Assembly (NCBI GenBank): GCA_002245135.1
Contig: NGBS01000609.1
Span: 1-64,000 of the forward strand
Length of the DNA stretch: 64,000 nucleotides
DNA from: Proteromonas lacertae
Lineage: Eukaryota; Sar; Bigyra; Opalinata; Proteromonadidae
Direction: 5' to 3'
A program made the translations under genes and the position numbers. Under the pieces are notes generated by a model. It saw only the letters and a program-made list of their open reading frames with translations, did not search any database and was not told the DNA's origin. This document shows, one piece after another, positions 25,653-36,506 of this stretch; position 1 is the stretch's first letter; every line of letters starts with the position of its first letter.

Positions 25653-26074
25653 TACAAGAATATTTTTTCATAGCCCCAATTTATTTTTGCATAACCCTAA
25701 TTTTAATTTCTATTTTTTAAGAATAAAAGAATTAAGGATAATAGAATATACAACCATTAATCAAAAGATTAAAAAATAATAAAATAATAATAATCATTAA
25801 AAGTGGATTAATAATGATATTCTAACCAAAATCCTTTAAACGAATAAAATGAGAAAGTCACAACATAAAATAAATAAGCAACAGAATGTTCCAAGCACTA
25901 ACAGCAATATTAATAAGCAAAGTAAATCAAAAGTTAAAACACATGATAATCACCTTTGATATTAGAAATTTTACTGAAAACTAATATTACATTGATTTAT
26001 GGTTTACTATTGATTAATGGTTTAATTTGCTAAACCCAAACTCTTTAAATTTCTCTTTTACCAATTAAAATAAG
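25653..26074. other. Upstream region of VPS13 up to the duplication edge
   Basis: These AT-rich 422 bases lie between the VPS13 start and the left edge of the inverted duplication. The only open frame is a 36-codon lysine/asparagine-rich one at 25850-25960 (MRKSQHKINKQQN), too short and too low in complexity to call a gene. No RNA or repeat seen. Confidence 0.4.
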
Positions 26075-26324
26075 TACTACACAATTCCAAAGAATAATGA
26101 TAAGATATTATATGTATTATTCTATGAATGGCCAAAACACAGTGATAGTAAATTGACATTAACCATTCCCAAAGCAACAGATAATACTAAGATTAGTTTA
26201 TTGGGAGATAAAAAAGGATATAAATTTACAATTGAAAATAGTGAAAGCGGTATGATAATTCATTTCCCAATATTTGAATTTGATGATATTCCTGATACCT
26301 TTGCTTATGTGTTGAAATTATAAA
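26075..26324 (+). pseudogene. 3' fragment of the GH29 fucosidase gene
   Basis: From about 26075 the sequence matches the last 250 coding bases of the intact fucosidase gene at 45566-47466 almost base for base (it would read LYVLFYEWPKHSDSK), but in the opposite orientation. A single base change turns a late GAA codon into TAA. Everything upstream of the fragment is unrelated to the fucosidase. It is therefore a dead fragment carried along with the left arm of the inverted duplication and marks where the arm begins. Confidence 0.9.
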
Positions 26325-29300
26325 ATGTGAATTAATTTTCTAATAATAATGAGTATTTCTTTCTATTTTTTATGTTTTATATCAAAAGCTTGATAAGGTT
26401 TGTGTTTATTGAAACAGCTATTTTTTTTGAAAAGCTTTACTCACATTCATTTTGATATTTGAAGAGACAAATTATCTATAGTTATGCAGTCAGAATCTAC
26501 CTTAGATCAGAGTGTGATAAACGAAATAAAACTAACTGAAGTTGATGTTATAAATGGCAAAGCTTTCTCTTATTGTAAGGATCCTTTTATTTTAGTCCGA
26601 GATTGCTTCCTTCGGATTTACTGTGAGATGAAGAGTGTTATAAGCAACAGTAGAGAATCTAAATATCAAAAATGTTTTTTAGTGTATGGCAATGAAGGAA
26701 TGGGTAAAACAATGTTAAGCTGTTTTCTTGCTCACTGTTTCAGCAAAGATAAATATTTCGAGGGATATAATATTGTTTTTTACTGTTATACACGAGAAAG
26801 AAGTAAAAAATACTGTTATTATTATCGAGAAGCTTATGGTGTTGGATATGAAGAAATAAAAGATCTACCCTATACAAAGAGAAAAACAATAGTGATTAGT
26901 GATAATTATCCAATTAAAGAAGATGATTACAGTAATGCTGAGATAGTGATTATGGTATCTTCACCAAGTGCAGATAAATACAAAGTTATGAGTAATAAAA
27001 GAGCTCCAGTACAATTCTATTTACTACCTCTCACATCAGAAGAAATCAACTTCTGTAAAAGAATAGAATATAGGTTGTCTGAAATAGAATATATATATGA
27101 AAATGAATTTGATCCAGAAAGAGATGGTTTACCATCATATATACCAGCATCATACAATGAAATGTATTATATATATGACACTGATAGAATCGATGTAATT
27201 CCAGAAAGAATAAAGTTTAAATCAGATGAAATAGAAAGAAAAATTTTAACAACATACTTCAATGAACCAAAAAGATTTAAATATTTATATCATGCATTTA
27301 AGGATCAAAGAAATGGAATGATATTTGAAAGAATGTGCCATATTATTATAAAAGATAGGTTGCTTGATAATCAGAATATTCTATATATAGGAGGTAATAT
27401 GTGTTATCATGATAATATGAAAGATTTTGTTGATAAATATCTTCACTCAGATGAAAAGATATACGGAAATAGTGATATTTCTAATACCATTATATGTTGA
27501 TTTTAGTGAAAATCAAGAATTTCCAGCAATTGATGGCTGTATAATTAATATATTCAATATTACATCTGTTCAAATGACAATTAAAGATGATCATCCCACA
27601 GAAGATACAATAATTGTATTTCTGAATGTATATTAATATATTATTATACTTGATTAGATGATATACAGTTACTATAAAGATGTGATGATAGGCTACATAT
27701 TAAATACTCCTACTAATCCATTTCCAGAAGGTATTTCACAAGCATCTTCACTTTATGATCTTGGTTATATACCAAGTAGTTTAAAGAAATATATAATATT
27801 CAAAATGGATCAACGTAAAAGAATTCTATGTGAAAGTTATGTATATTCTATTATTTCTTATATTATTTCTAGTTCTTAATCAATGAAATTAACTGCAGAA
27901 GATATATCGACTCTGATTTGATGAATATGTATAGTGCTGATAGACAGGCAGAATTCAAAGATGTTATGGATAGTGATAAGACAAAATTTGAAGAATTAGG
28001 TGATTGAATTATCAGCCTAAATGTATAATGAATATATTGAAATGCTATTCAAAGAAAATGAAATTTAAGTATATAGATAAACTTAAAGTTTTAATAAAAG
28101 AACAATTAGAAGCAATCAAACAACAATTAAAAGAAGAATATGATAGATATACTACACAATTGTTAAGTATTTCAGAACCAATTGAAATATTTAAAATGAA
28201 AGTCAGATTAGCCATATTTAACAATATCATAAATATAATTGATAGACAATTAGAAGAATCAGTAAATGATGAAGTATTTAGCACCCAAATGAATGATTTA
28301 AAGAATGCAAATAAATGATTATAAAGCAAAAATAGTAGAACAAATAGATGTAGTAGATGAGTCATTCGAAAGTCGATGGAGCGAATTACTAAACAAAGCC
28401 AGACGAATTGAATGAAAGAGTAAAGGAATTACATAACGAAATTGAAATGATAAAAGAGCAACTACAAGAATTGCTTGACAGATTGAATTATTTCCTTAAC
28501 CAGTTGAAAACAAATGAACCAGTTTTAGAATTAATTGATTTAGTTTCATCATTACAAAAGAATTTATCTGATATATCAAACAGAATAACCACATTATATG
28601 GTGGAATAACCGAATCACAAAATGATCCAGAAAAGTTAAATAAAATATGTGATAGTATTCAAGTATTGAAGAGTCACCTTTATATGATACATAAGCTGTT
28701 CCAATCATATTTACAGTTTAACTTGGACAATGATCTTGAAACATGTTTATCATATTTGAGACTTTTCCTTAAATATTTTAAAGCAGATATGGACATAGAA
28801 GATAATGATGATGATAAATCATCTATACCACCTTCATCAACTACTGAAGTTAATGGAGAATCAATAAGTGATAATGACAAGGAAATATCTACTGAAGAAT
28901 TAACCAATTTACATAATAAACTTCTTTCATTACAATATCAACTCCAATTGTTAGGTATATGCGATCTTGAAGTAGGAAATGAATTAGTGAAGAATAAAAT
29001 GAATTCTGAAATAGGAGAATATAGTGAAGATTACAAAAAGTTGTTGCATGATTTAGAAGATTATTTAATCGATGAATATTACATTGATTTAGATGATGAA
29101 GAGAGAGAAGATATGAAAAATGAAATTATTACTGTATATTATGTTATTATTATTATTATAGTCAATTGACAATAATAGAAGCTATGATCGTACTGAATTA
29201 AACAGATGTAATCCAATATTTAGAATTATATTTGTTACATATGATCATGATGAAGTTACAACAAAACTTGTAATAGGTGAAGAAGATTTTGGATATTATG

Positions 29301-32300
29301 GCAAAGAATTTAAAAATGAAATGATAAAAGAGATGAATAAGACATATATTTGGAATCTTTCAAAAACAGATGAAGAGAATATAATAGAAAACACAACAAG
29401 GTTAGTAAGACCAAATAAAAATATTCTAAATGAAGACCAAAAAAAAATAATCAGATCTGTAAAATCAAAAAGACTTAGATTTTCTACTTTAAATTTGACT
29501 ACAAAAGAATTATTAAATGTTTATAATCAAGAAACAACTCCTGAAAGATTTACTGCAAATACAACATTTAAATTCAAGCCAAAAGAATATTCCAATTTAC
29601 TTATAAAAGAACCTTCGAAAAAGCCAATTAATCCTGAAAAAGATATTAATGAGTTGGTTAAAGAATTTAACAACAACATTATTATGAATCAAGCTAATAA
29701 AACTGATAGTTTAAAAGTAATTATAGATGAATATAATGATTTTGTAAATGAATTAAATACATCAAATGGTGAATTGAAGTTAAATGAAGATAATAAAAAG
29801 ATAATAAATGGTATTGAAAATTTATGTAGGAGAATAGATGAACTTGTAGTACTGAATGAAACGATAGATGAAGTAATGCATTTGAAAAATTATATTGGAT
29901 TAACTGTTCCTACCAGAAACTATGTGAATAAATTATTATCAGAATTACCTATTGATGAGACTAAGAAGTGGATAGATGATAATTTATCTAATTTAGTCTT
30001 TCCTATTACTAAACAAGCTGAAGATAATTTACTTCATCGCTTATCTATTGTAAATGAAGAGAAAATTAATAAGTTTATACTGACATTACCTTACATTGTT
30101 ATTAAAGAAGGAATAGGTAAATTACTATGTGAATTACTATATGCTGTAAGTAAAAATTACATAGAAAAATTTTCATTTGAATTGCCTGTTAATGCTACTC
30201 AAAATGTAGTTGTTAAGTTATTAGCTGAATTACGTATTACAATTGATGAAGATTCTATAGATCAGTTTATATCTAAATATCCTGTTCCTAAAGAAGATGA
30301 TATTTATCAATTTTTATTAGCATTACCTGTTGATGGTACTAAAAAGCATATTGATAAGTTATTATCTCAATTACCTATTCCTATTAATGAAGATAATAAA
30401 GAAAAGCTAATATCAATATTATGTGTTGGTAAAGAAGAAGATATTCAGAATTTCATACCTGATTTAATTAAAGATGCTACTAAAGAGTATATTGACAAGT
30501 TAAAACCTGCCTATAATTTAATATCAATAATGAAAGGAAATTTAAAAGATTTTTGTTCTACCTGTACAAGTATATTTATATTAATATAATATTGTAATAA
30601 TAGAAACAAATGAATTATGTCGAATATTTGAAAAACCAGTGATTATAAACTATGATAATACAATAAGCATTGGATGTGATATATTCCAATATCCTGAAAG
30701 GAGAGTGTATATCCGAGATGTTTATAAAGATATATGGAATGAATTGAAATATTATATATTCTTTTTGAAAATACGAGAAGTTAAACGTGAAAGTTTTGAT
30801 GATATTAATGCTATTGTTGAAATAATAAATGAATGTATAAGAGAAGATAATGAAGAGAATAATAAAAGAAATATAAATATTATTAGAGAATATATTATAA
30901 AAGGAAAATGTTTTGAAGAGAAAATAGCTGTTCTAGATGATATGAACAATAAAATATTTAGAGGTAAAATCAGAAAGGAATATAATGGAAAAGAATACAA
31001 AGCAGTTAAATGCTTTAAAATTTTATTAAGAGGAAATCCAGGATGTGGTAAAACCTCCTTTATAATATTCATGCTGAAGAAGATCATTGAGTTAAATGAA
31101 AGAATTAGTGATGATAGATTAAAAATTGATGCTAAAGTATTTAAAAATGGAGGTGATCATGATTTCAATAAATATCGATTAGTAAAAGAAAATGTTCGTG
31201 AAGGTATTAATAATCCAAAACGCTCTGATATAGCTATAACAGATTCATATAACTTAGATACAAGAGATGCAAAAGCTTCAATTATATTATACATTACTGC
31301 TCCAGATTATAAGAATTATAAAAATTTTATAGTAAATAATCGTAATAAATTCTATTATTATATGGATGTATTTAGTAATGATGAAATAAAGGAATGGGAA
31401 GAAAAATGTTTAACAACTAAACTGACATATTCAATATATAAAAATGGATTCAATAGTAAATATGGAAATGTTCCAAGACATATCTATTATGCAGCAATAT
31501 ATGATGTATGTTATGGTAGAGATTATTGGGATGAGTTATACTCAATAGGTATTAAGAGAATAATTGGAGGTATTGGATATATGGAATTTCTAATGAAATA
31601 TCTATTTCCAAGTGAGTCTGCAGAAGATAAAATATCTAATTATAAATCAGAAAGATTTGATATTACATTATGTCATTTGATAGTGAAATATTCTATACCA
31701 TATAAAGATGAAGTGAATAAAATCAAATATTATGATAGAATCAATGAATATGAAATGGAGTTTATATCTGATGAAGTATTTGATTATATTTATGATAACA
31801 TAAAACACAAAGCTGAAAAAGCAGATATTAATGATATTCAAGGGATTTTTAGGAGTATTTATAATAAAAAAGATCATCAATTATTTCAATTACTATTTGA
31901 AGAACTAGTATTTTACAACTGCTTATATAATGGAGAAAAATTAAAATATAAAAATAATACAATAATAGAAACAATTGATAAGAATGAATTTGACACTTTT
32001 AAAGAATTATTCAATGTTGATATATATTCTACTAAAATGAAAGGTGTGTATTTAGTTCATTTAGCAACTGTTGAGAATAGAGAAATGATTTATTTGATGA
32101 ATAACTGTTTTATTCATATTATAAATGATCCAAGCGAAGCCAAAAGAGAATGTAATGAAATAATTGATGAATGTATTATTCAACTGTCAATGAAAATGAA
32201 ATGGTTAAATTTTCATTATATATTTGTTTCTTCAAAAGGCAAAACTTCTAAACAATTAAAAGTAGAGAAAAAGTTTATATCTCATTTAAAGCCAATAATA

Positions 32301-32305
32301 GATCT
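26075..32305 (+). repeat. Left arm of a 6.2 kb inverted duplication
   Basis: This segment matches the reverse complement of 39630-45826 along its length. The match begins inside the fucosidase 3' fragment and ends near the 3' end of the CR gene. Long stretches are essentially identical, introns and upstream sequence included, with short strongly diverged patches near 29.35-29.45, 29.95-30.35 and 31.08-31.30 kb. The two arms are separated by about 7.3 kb that holds the virus-like element. Confidence 0.9.
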
Positions 32306-32465
32306 AACAACTAATGAACCTGGTATAGTGAGTCTTAAACCATCAAATAATGGAACATATTATTGTGTAAATGGAGAGAGGATAAAAGTTATTATATTAT
32401 ATTATCGATCAGAATTTGAGAAAGAAGTGTATGGAAAAGATTTTGGTTTAAAATTACTTTATTAA
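26484..32465 (+). pseudogene. Giant CR-type two-NTPase gene, copy A (frameshifted)
   Basis: Five exons join in phase: 26484-27627, 27658-27840, 27873-29133, 29162-30569 and 30604-32465. The order is P-loop NTPase 1 (Walker A VYGNEGMGKT; Walker B-like IVISD), a restriction-endonuclease-like region (QEFPAIDGCII...SVQMTIKDDHPT), a coiled coil (about 28.05-29.1 kb), a tandem 16-residue repeat (29.9-30.5 kb), P-loop NTPase 2 (LLRGNPGCGKTS) and a C-terminal region. An NTPase followed by this nuclease motif is the layout of Crinkler/RHS (CR) proteins. Relative to copy B, extra bases break the frame near 27489, in 27990-28080, at 28309 and at 28396, so copy A is either decaying or carries consensus errors. 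The C-terminal 50 residues differ from copies B and C. Confidence 0.8.
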
Positions 32466-32746
32466 ACCACTTTTAATGATTATTATATATTATAATGTTT
32501 ATATCTTTTGATTAAGGGTTATATACTTTATTATCAGTATTTCTTTTAATGTTATACATCACAAAAAGAAATTAAAATATAATAATGAGTAATAAAGGGT
32601 TTTTGATTCAAAAAAATAGCCGTTTATGTGTTCTATTTCACCCTATAGTTTTTTCACCCTTAGAAACATAATTAGACAATAAAAAATACATCAATCGATT
32701 CGTAATATTATGCTGGGCTCAAATATGCCCTTAAAAAATCGATACT

Positions 32747-33312
32747 GTTGATCCGCCGTTCAGCTAAATACGCCGTTGAGCGTTAAGAAGACTTTTTTCA
32801 ATTCTAATATCATAAACGTAACCTCTGCCCTTCAATATTACTAATCAACACTTTGTTTTCCAAAATAGTTACGTTGGCCTAATATCGTATAGTAGTGTTT
32901 AGGTTCCTGTACTGGAAACAATTTTTATTTTTATATTATTTTAAAAGCTTATAACAATAGCAGACATCGGGATAAAGGTTTTAAATAGAAAAGGAATACC
33001 TACTTATTGCATTTACCTACTTAAAATTTATTTTGAAAAAACAGGCTTGAATGAAGCTTGAATAGATTTTTTATTTTTTCGTTTTTAAGCGTCCTAACAT
33101 CTAAATATGTGTGATTTAATTGCTTAAACTAATGTATTTTTAACTCCAGTAGTGATTGAAGCAAAAAATTAAAAATATATATCGCAGATGAAGCTTATAT
33201 GACAAAGTAAGATTATATTTGCATATAACTCGCCATTAAACCACACACTATCATTTTAGAATTGAAAAAGTCTTCTTAACGCTCAACTGCGCATTTAGCT
33301 CAACGGAGCAAC
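32747..33312 (+). repeat. MITE-like repeat, left copy
   Basis: 566 bases with terminal inverted repeats of about 50 bases. One end reads GTTGATCCGCCGTTCAGC and then TTGAGCGTTAAGAAGAC, and the other end is the reverse complement of a closely related sequence. It matches the reverse complement of 38043-38655 over nearly its whole length, with a handful of substitutions and a short deletion near 33170. It encodes nothing. The paired, inverted arrangement means the two copies could also act as long subterminal inverted repeats of the larger element. Confidence 0.8.
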
Positions 33313-33324
33313 AGATACATATAT

Positions 33325-33368
33325 CATGATCACAATATGGTGCGATATGACACCATATGGTGATCATG
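33325..33368. repeat. Near-perfect hairpin
   Basis: CATGATCACAATATGGTG at 33325-33342 pairs with CACCATATGGTGATCATG at 33351-33368 with one mismatch, leaving an 8-base loop. It lies just outside the left MITE-like copy and about 100 bases before the plus-strand ORF, within the virus-like element. It could be a terminator, an operator or a replication-related structure; nothing more can be shown from sequence. Confidence 0.6.
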
Positions 33369-33463
33369 TCATCTCAAATAAAACGAATCTATTTTTCTAT
33401 TATTGAAATTTCTTATAAGACGTATATTACATATCAAAATAATGCTAATTAATTATGTAAATT

Positions 33464-33766
33464 ATGAACAACACCCCCACACAAAAAAAACAATCAAATC
33501 ATTTGAATCAATGGTATTTTGAGTTAACACACAAAATGATTAACATGATTATGAGTCAACGTTTGATATTAGTGTTTGTAGGTCCTTGTGACTTAGGAAA
33601 TAGAGATTATCCGAAAGTTACATACACACCAACAATGAAAAAAGTAATCATCAGAATGCCACAAAGATGTTTTAATGGTAAGATGCCAATATTCTTCAAA
33701 TGTACTCATATGGATACAGAGATGATAGAATATATTGAAACTCATACAATATTTCACCACACATAA
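33464..33766 (+). CDS. Small hypothetical protein inside the virus-like element
   Basis: 100 residues starting at ATG 33464, with mixed composition (SQRLILVFVGPCDLGNRD, then VIIRMPQRCFNGKMP) that looks like a real small globular protein and not low complexity. It is convergent with the protease ORF, the two stops lying about 25 bases apart. No family recognised. It is intronless, as are the other ORFs of the element. Confidence 0.45.
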   Translation: MNNTPTQKKQSNHLNQWYFELTHKMINMIMSQRLILVFVGPCDLGNRDYPKVTYTPTMKKVIIRMPQRCFNGKMPIFFKCTHMDTEMIEYIETHTIFHHT

Positions 33767-33791
33767 AAAAAATAATTAAGAAATAATTATA

Positions 33792-34784
33792 TTATATTAA
33801 ACCAAATTGTTTTTTCATTAACCTAATTTTTGCTTCACCCACTATTGTATTATAGTCAGTAGCCTTTTTGAAACTACACTGATCTCTTAAAATATTTTTC
33901 AAAAAATTAATAGCAAAAAAACCGCAGTTAGCAGTATTTGAATTTTGATTATGTACTCCATTGATTTTAAGTTCATACTTTTCATTATGATACTTCTTTA
34001 ATTTTTTCAAATTTTTTTTAAATTCTTCCAAGCGTTGAGGATCTTCACCAAATGAATCATAGTACAGGAATTGCTTCTTGATATTGTCAACTACTAAGGC
34101 CACCCAATGACCTATAGAATCAGGGCTAGCTTGTGTGGTGAGTGTATTGATTATGATTCCCCATTGATTCTTCTTTTTGGGTATAGGAAGTACAAGCTCG
34201 TCCCAGCAGAACACTCCCATGAACTTTCCGTGGAAATTATTGAACTCATTTTTCACAATTAACTCTATATCAAAGTTCGATAAGGCATCTGAAGTGATAC
34301 TGTTATACAAAACTTTCCTACGTGAAATTAATTTCTTTACTTTTTTATTATTTCCATTACCTATTCCAAAGTAACTCATAGCTTCACTGAGTTGTTTTGC
34401 TTGATCTAAATTACTCACTGCTCTACCAAAATTAGTGAGTGAACTTGGAATTGTTTGTTGTGAACGTCTCACGTAGTTATCCATTTTGATTGCATTCTTG
34501 TGTTGATATGGTGTTGGTTTTAACCAGTTTAATAAACCACCTGCATCTAGCAAACCAAAACAAGCAGTCAATGCACTGAATACTGTTCCTATACCTGCAA
34601 CAGTTTGTAATGTACCTGTTGGATCAGCTGCAACAACAGTTTTTGCCATTGATGGCATAGCTTTTGATAATTCACTAATACCTTTAACTGCTGCTGCAGC
34701 AGTTGTTGCATCACCTCCATTTGCAGCTGCAGCTACAGTTGCTGCTGTTTTTAATGTATCACCTACATTTTTTGCATCTATATT
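33792..34784 (-). CDS. Adenain-like (C5) cysteine protease module
   Basis: The frame is open from just after the TGA at 34785-34787 down to the TAA at 33792; the first ATG is at 34658. The C-terminal 180 residues carry the C5 protease layout: MGVFCWDELVLPIP, a strand ending in IIINT, then SIGHWVALVVD (catalytic His), FLYYDSFGEDP (catalytic acid region), a glutamine before the active site (VHNQNSNTANCGFFAINFL) and the catalytic Cys in NCGF. In adenoviruses, Polinton/Maverick elements and large DNA viruses this enzyme matures capsid precursors. The N-terminal part is alanine-rich, then hydrophobic. It lies in the same frame as the upstream ORF, separated by that single TGA. Confidence 0.85.
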   Translation of the reverse strand, partial: NIDAKNVGDTLKTAATVAAAANGGDATTAAAAVKGISELSKAMPSMAKTVVAADPTGTLQTVAGIGTVFSALTACFGLLDAGGLLNWLKPTPYQHKNAIKMDNYVRRSQQTIPSSLTNFGRAVSNLDQAKQLSEAMSYFGIGNGNNKKVKKLISRRKVLYNSITSDALSNFDIELIVKNEFNNFHGKFMGVFCWDELVLPIPKKKNQWGIIINTLTTQASPDSIGHWVALVVDNIKKQFLYYDSFGEDPQRLEEFKKNLKKLKKYHNEKYELKINGVHNQNSNTANCGFFAINFLKNILRDQCSFKKATDYNTIVGEAKIRLMKKQFGLI

Positions 34785-36506
34785 TCATATATTAGAAAAT
34801 TTGTAGAAGAATGGAACTAATAGAAATAAGTATCGAACATATGGATGAGTATTGAACATAAATGAAACACCAAAGTTATACAACAAGTCTACAGGTAACC
34901 ATGATTTTTGAATTGCTTCAGGTAACATTGACTTAACTTTTTCTGAATTACCATAATACAAGTCAGTGATAGCAGGTAATCTACCACCTGATAGCATACG
35001 AATTATTTCATAGTAGTCGAAAATGAAGTACCACATTACATACAAGAACCCTGATGTTGGTAGCTTGGATTTTTTCCATAACCAATAAGCCAAACATGTC
35101 ATTACTATTGCACGAACATATTTCATTGCATGATCTACTTCAAACATTTGAGGAGTAACTCCACCTACCAAATATGACTTCATTGTATAGTATATTTGTG
35201 GAAATATCCTAAATACATTCTCTACACACAGGAACAAATTACCAGCAAAACCCATAAAATCAGATTCACGTAATGAATCGAGTGCTTTTTGAAATTGTGA
35301 ATTTTCAAATTGTGCCCATGAACTACATGCAGTTTTCACTAAACCAATAGCTATTTCATATTTTTGTTTATTATCTGCATTCACCCACTCTTGAGGAAGT
35401 GAGTGACCTAACTTCTCTCTGTTATAATCAAAGTTAATGAAATCTCTACTATTTTGTGATGCTATTTCATTCAGTTCTCTATATTTATCTTCATTAATCC
35501 ATATATGCGGTTCTTTATCTATATCTATAGCACTATTCACTAGTTCTTGATTTTTTGGATCTAATGCCCATCTATAAAATTTTGATCTTTCTAATATCTC
35601 TTGATCATCCATATATCTTTGTGCCTTTTGATTATTCAATGCAATATATTCTTTTACTTTTTCAGCTCGATTCGGATCAAAATTATATGGATCTGAATAT
35701 TGATTGATCTTACTTACTCCATCAACTAATTCATTTTGCAAATACTCCTGCTGTAGTAATAGTTTGTTATAATATTCTATTGCATCTTTATCATTACCTG
35801 TTAATTTATCCCAAGTTGAGGTCAACCAATCTTGTCTATAATTTTTATACGCTGCTAATTGAGGATTCTTTTCTATTATCTCTTGTAATGATTTATAATT
35901 TTGTAATTTAGGAAATTTTTGTAACAAAGGATCTGTAACTCTATTCATTCCATTATCATATGCCTGAACATCTGCTTCTGTAACATATTCAGGCCAATTC
36001 AAAAGATAGCTTCTTGGATTAGATGTATCTAATTCTGCTAATGGGAATGTTCCTCTTAAATGTCCTTTTTTCTGTTCACGATCTAGCATATCATAAAAAT
36101 TAATATGATAATTGTTAGGCAACATTGAAGCATAATTATTAGTTAATGCATATTGAACTTCTTTTCGAGCTTGTCTATTCAAACCTGGACTAAATAATTT
36201 ATCATAATTCCAATTAAAATCATATCCTACCGTTTCTTTTGGTATATATGGTTGAATATATTCTGGTATTTGACTTGGCTGTAATTGTGATGTTCCATTA
36301 TAAGCAGCACTAGCAGTATCATACATTTGTTGTCTTGGATTAGTAATAATGACATGCTTATTAGGACCAACACTTTGACCCACTCTTAATGGTATAATAC
36401 CACTATTACCACCTAATTCCTTAGTAGCCAAGAGATGCCTCCGTGGGATACTCTCTAATTTTAGTTTATTTCTTCTGTGATGTTTCTTATGCTTGAAATG
36501 AACATG
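34785..36506 (-). CDS. Middle segment of an element polyprotein, membrane-associated
   Basis: The frame is open from just after the TAA at 36507-36509 to the TGA at 34785-34787. It has no ATG near its beginning; the first in-frame ATG is about 60 codons in, which argues that it was or is translated as a continuation of the upstream ORF. It starts with a strongly basic stretch (HFKHKKHHRRNKLK), continues as a soluble, helix-rich region with many tyrosines and tryptophans, and ends with several hydrophobic segments (AIVMTCLAYWLW, GFLYVMWYFIFDYY, YLFLLVPFFYKF). I recognise no capsid signature. Same strand and frame as the protease and the N-terminal ORF. Confidence 0.7.
   Translation of the reverse strand, partial: HVHFKHKKHHRRNKLKLESIPRRHLLATKELGGNSGIIPLRVGQSVGPNKHVIITNPRQQMYDTASAAYNGTSQLQPSQIPEYIQPYIPKETVGYDFNWNYDKLFSPGLNRQARKEVQYALTNNYASMLPNNYHINFYDMLDREQKKGHLRGTFPLAELDTSNPRSYLLNWPEYVTEADVQAYDNGMNRVTDPLLQKFPKLQNYKSLQEIIEKNPQLAAYKNYRQDWLTSTWDKLTGNDKDAIEYYNKLLLQQEYLQNELVDGVSKINQYSDPYNFDPNRAEKVKEYIALNNQKAQRYMDDQEILERSKFYRWALDPKNQELVNSAIDIDKEPHIWINEDKYRELNEIASQNSRDFINFDYNREKLGHSLPQEWVNADNKQKYEIAIGLVKTACSSWAQFENSQFQKALDSLRESDFMGFAGNLFLCVENVFRIFPQIYYTMKSYLVGGVTPQMFEVDHAMKYVRAIVMTCLAYWLWKKSKLPTSGFLYVMWYFIFDYYEIIRMLSGGRLPAITDLYYGNSEKVKSMLPEAIQKSWLPVDLLYNFGVSFMFNTHPYVRYLFLLVPFFYKFSNI

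Noticed and set aside
34785-34787. TGA read as selenocysteine or as a reassigned codon
   Set aside because: No SECIS-like structure could be shown, and TGA, TAA and TAG all end clear host genes here (for example KAR5-like at 11306 ends in TGA), so a variant code is unlikely. Readthrough or decay remain.
36431-36431. TTG start for the middle polyprotein ORF
   Set aside because: Eukaryotic genes rarely start at TTG, and the frame stays open upstream to the preceding stop; a continuation of the upstream frame explains it better.
34785-36506. Middle polyprotein ORF as a capsid protein
   Set aside because: No jelly-roll-like pattern was evident and its C-terminal third is strongly hydrophobic; a structural role cannot be claimed from sequence alone.
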